A stretch of 6,499 nt of DNA from Buttiauxella sp035271705 (GTDB lineage: Bacteria; Pseudomonadota; Gammaproteobacteria; Enterobacterales; Enterobacteriaceae). The position numbers and the translations under genes are program-made. The stretch spans positions 1 to 6,499 of the forward strand of contig NZ_DATERI010000063.1 of assembly GCF_035271705.1 (NCBI RefSeq), written 5' to 3'. Below are positions 4,690 through 6,499 of the stretch, in pieces (the stretch's first letter is position 1; each line of letters opens with the position of its first letter). The notes beneath the pieces were generated by a model. That model was given only the letters and a program-made list of their open reading frames with translations, made no database searches and had not been told where the DNA came from.

Positions 4690-6499
4690 TTATCGCAACC
4701 GCCGGGCACGTTGACCACGGCAAAACTACCCTACTGCAAGCCTTAACAGGTGTGAACGCTGACCGTCTGCCAGAAGAAAAAAAGCGCGGCATGACCATTG
4801 ATCTCGGTTACGCCTACTGGCCGCAACCCGATGGCCGCATCCTCGGTTTTATTGATGTACCGGGGCATGAAAAATTCCTCGCCAATATGCTGGCGGGCGT
4901 AGGTGGCATCGACCATGCGCTGTTAGTGGTCGCTTGCGATGACGGTGTGATGGCGCAAACCCGCGAGCACCTCGCCATTTTGCAACTCACCGGAAAACCG
5001 TCGCTAACAGTCGCTTTAACTAAAGCTGACCGTGTGAGCGAAACGCGCGTTGATGAAGTGCGTGAAGCGGTGAAGGAAACCCTCAGTGAATTTGGTTGGC
5101 AAGACGCGGCTTTATTTGCCACAGCGGCCACCAGCGGTATCGGCATTAACGAACTTCGCGAGCACTTACTGACACTGCCAGAACGCGCTCATCCGCGTCA
5201 GCACCGTTTCCGCCTCGCTATTGACCGCGCTTTTACCGTGAAAGGTGCAGGCCTGGTGGTGACCGGCACGGCGTTAAGTGGCGAAGTGAATGTGGGTGAT
5301 TCGTTATGGCTGACAGGTGCCGATAAACCCATGCGCGTACGCGGTCTGCACGCACAAAACAGCAAAACCGACACCGCCTTTGCCGGGCAGCGCATTGCAC
5401 TCAATATCAGCGGTGATGCGGAAAAACTCGATATTAAACGTGGCGACTGGTTACTGGCTGACAAACCACTCCAACCGGTAGAGCGCGTGATTGTTCAACT
5501 GCAAAACCACACCCCGCTACAACAGTGGCAACCCTTGCATGTCCACCATGCCGCAAGCCATGTCACTGGGCGCATTTCGCTGCTGGAAGATGACCTCGCC
5601 GAACTGGTTTTAGATGTTCCGTTGTGGCTTGCCGATAACGACCGCCTGGTGCTGCGTGATATCAGCGCTCGGGTCACACTCGGTGGAGCGCGAGCAATAC
5701 TTCTACACGCACCGCGTCGAGGTAAACGCCAGCCTGCATTTTTGGCGTGGTTACAACAGCTTAAACAGGTTGAAACCGATAAGCAGGCGCTCGATATTCA
5801 ATTACAGCGTAGCGCCGTTACGCTCACTGACTTCGCCTGGGCACGCCAGGTGACGGCTCAGGGTTTGCAAGAGTTGCTGGCCGGCACCGACTATCTCCGC
5901 GCAGGCAACAGCCTGCTCAGCAACGAGATGGCGACGCGCTGGAAACAAAAACTGCTCGACACCCTCGAGCGTTATCATCAGCAACATGACGACCAACCCG
6001 GCCCTGGGCGCGAACGTCTGCGTCGCATGGCGCTGCCAAGTGAAGTTGAGCCGCTGGTTCTGGCGCTGATTGAAAAAATGCGTCAGGAAGGATTGCTGGC
6101 AAGCCGCCAGGGCTGGCTGCATCTGCCCGAGCACAAACCGGGGTTCTCTGCCGAACAACTGGCTGTCTGGCAAAAGGTGAATGCGATATTTGGGGATGAG
6201 CCATGGTGGGTGCGTGATCTGGCTCGGGAGACGCAGCAAGACGAACAAGCTATGCGCCAACTGTTGCGATTTGCCGCACAACTGGGGCTGGTCACGGCGA
6301 TCATAAAAGATCGTTATTATCGCAACGATCGGATTCAAGTTTTCGCTAATTTGATCCGCGAACTGGATCAAACGCAAGGCGCGACCAGCGCGGCGGATTT
6401 CCGCGACGTCCTGGGCGTGGGCCGCAAACTCGCGGTGCAGATTCTTGAGTATTTTGACCGGATTGGTTTCACCCGCCGTCGTGGGAATGACCATTTGCT
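4686..6499 (+). CDS. selB: Selenocysteine-specific elongation factor, missing the last codons
   Basis: SelB is a GTPase that carries selenocysteyl-tRNA(Sec) to the ribosome at UGA codons marked by a SECIS hairpin. The frame is open for 604 codons and ends at RRRGNDHL. E. coli SelB has 614 residues and continues for ten after this point, so only the extreme C-terminus is lost to the window edge. The GTPase motifs are GHVDHGKT (7-14), the switch I region RGMTIDLGY (34-42), DVPGHEK (57-63) and TKAD (112-115). EF-Tu-like beta-barrel domains follow to about residue 370. The C-terminal winged-helix domains (about 377 onward) include the SECIS-binding GRKLAVQILEYF region near 579-590. The ATG lies within the selA stop (ATGA), so translation is probably coupled. 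No frameshift or internal stop is seen. Confidence 0.98.
   Translation, partial: MIIATAGHVDHGKTTLLQALTGVNADRLPEEKKRGMTIDLGYAYWPQPDGRILGFIDVPGHEKFLANMLAGVGGIDHALLVVACDDGVMAQTREHLAILQLTGKPSLTVALTKADRVSETRVDEVREAVKETLSEFGWQDAALFATAATSGIGINELREHLLTLPERAHPRQHRFRLAIDRAFTVKGAGLVVTGTALSGEVNVGDSLWLTGADKPMRVRGLHAQNSKTDTAFAGQRIALNISGDAEKLDIKRGDWLLADKPLQPVERVIVQLQNHTPLQQWQPLHVHHAASHVTGRISLLEDDLAELVLDVPLWLADNDRLVLRDISARVTLGGARAILLHAPRRGKRQPAFLAWLQQLKQVETDKQALDIQLQRSAVTLTDFAWARQVTAQGLQELLAGTDYLRAGNSLLSNEMATRWKQKLLDTLERYHQQHDDQPGPGRERLRRMALPSEVEPLVLALIEKMRQEGLLASRQGWLHLPEHKPGFSAEQLAVWQKVNAIFGDEPWWVRDLARETQQDEQAMRQLLRFAAQLGLVTAIIKDRYYRNDRIQVFANLIRELDQTQGATSAADFRDVLGVGRKLAVQILEYFDRIGFTRRRGNDHL

Noticed and set aside
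5802..6494. 230-codon open frame on the minus strand opposite selB
   Set aside because: It mirrors a conserved selB frame, resembles no family I know and lacks start signals. It is a shadow frame.
1..6499. Search for insertion sequences, CRISPR repeats, tRNA genes, toxin-antitoxin or defence genes
   Set aside because: None seen. All coding space is taken by five conserved enterobacterial genes and the gaps hold only regulatory or REP-like sequence.

Overview
The window reads as chromosomal DNA of a member of the Enterobacterales, close to Escherichia, Enterobacter and Klebsiella. MtlA, MtlD, YibF, SelA and SelB all match, as I remember them, their E. coli counterparts nearly end to end, and the gene order is a core-genome order. 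The genus cannot be fixed from the sequence alone. It is not E. coli K-12, where a block containing rhsA and several yib genes lies between yibF and mtlA. Here the two genes are direct divergent neighbours.

Layout. Positions 1-95 (minus) are the first 31 codons of mtlD, cut by the window edge. Positions 96-205 are the mtlA-mtlD gap and hold a dense REP/BIME-like set of nested inverted repeats. Positions 206-2125 (minus) are mtlA, the mannitol-specific PTS enzyme II. Positions 2126-2621 are a 496-bp divergent control region with three strong and one weak CRP-like site, an A/T-rich dyad cluster and a 12-bp perfect palindrome near yibF. Positions 2622-3230 (plus) are yibF, a glutathione-S-transferase-like protein. 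Positions 3231-3300 are a short leader with a perfect 8-bp-stem hairpin. Positions 3301-4689 are selA. Positions 4686-6499 are selB, starting inside the selA stop codon (ATGA overlap) and cut by the window edge about ten codons before its expected end.

How the genes work together. The leftward unit imports and phosphorylates mannitol (MtlA), then oxidises mannitol-1-phosphate to fructose-6-phosphate (MtlD). The CRP-like sites fit catabolite control. The rightward unit makes selenocysteyl-tRNA(Sec) (SelA) and delivers it to UGA codons (SelB). YibF precedes it and its link to selenium is unproven.

I see no mobile element, CRISPR array, RNA gene or unknown coding system here. The parts worth a second look are non-coding: the spacing of CRP-like sites, the overlapping dyads between them, the palindrome upstream of yibF, the selA leader hairpin and the nested repeat between mtlA and mtlD.
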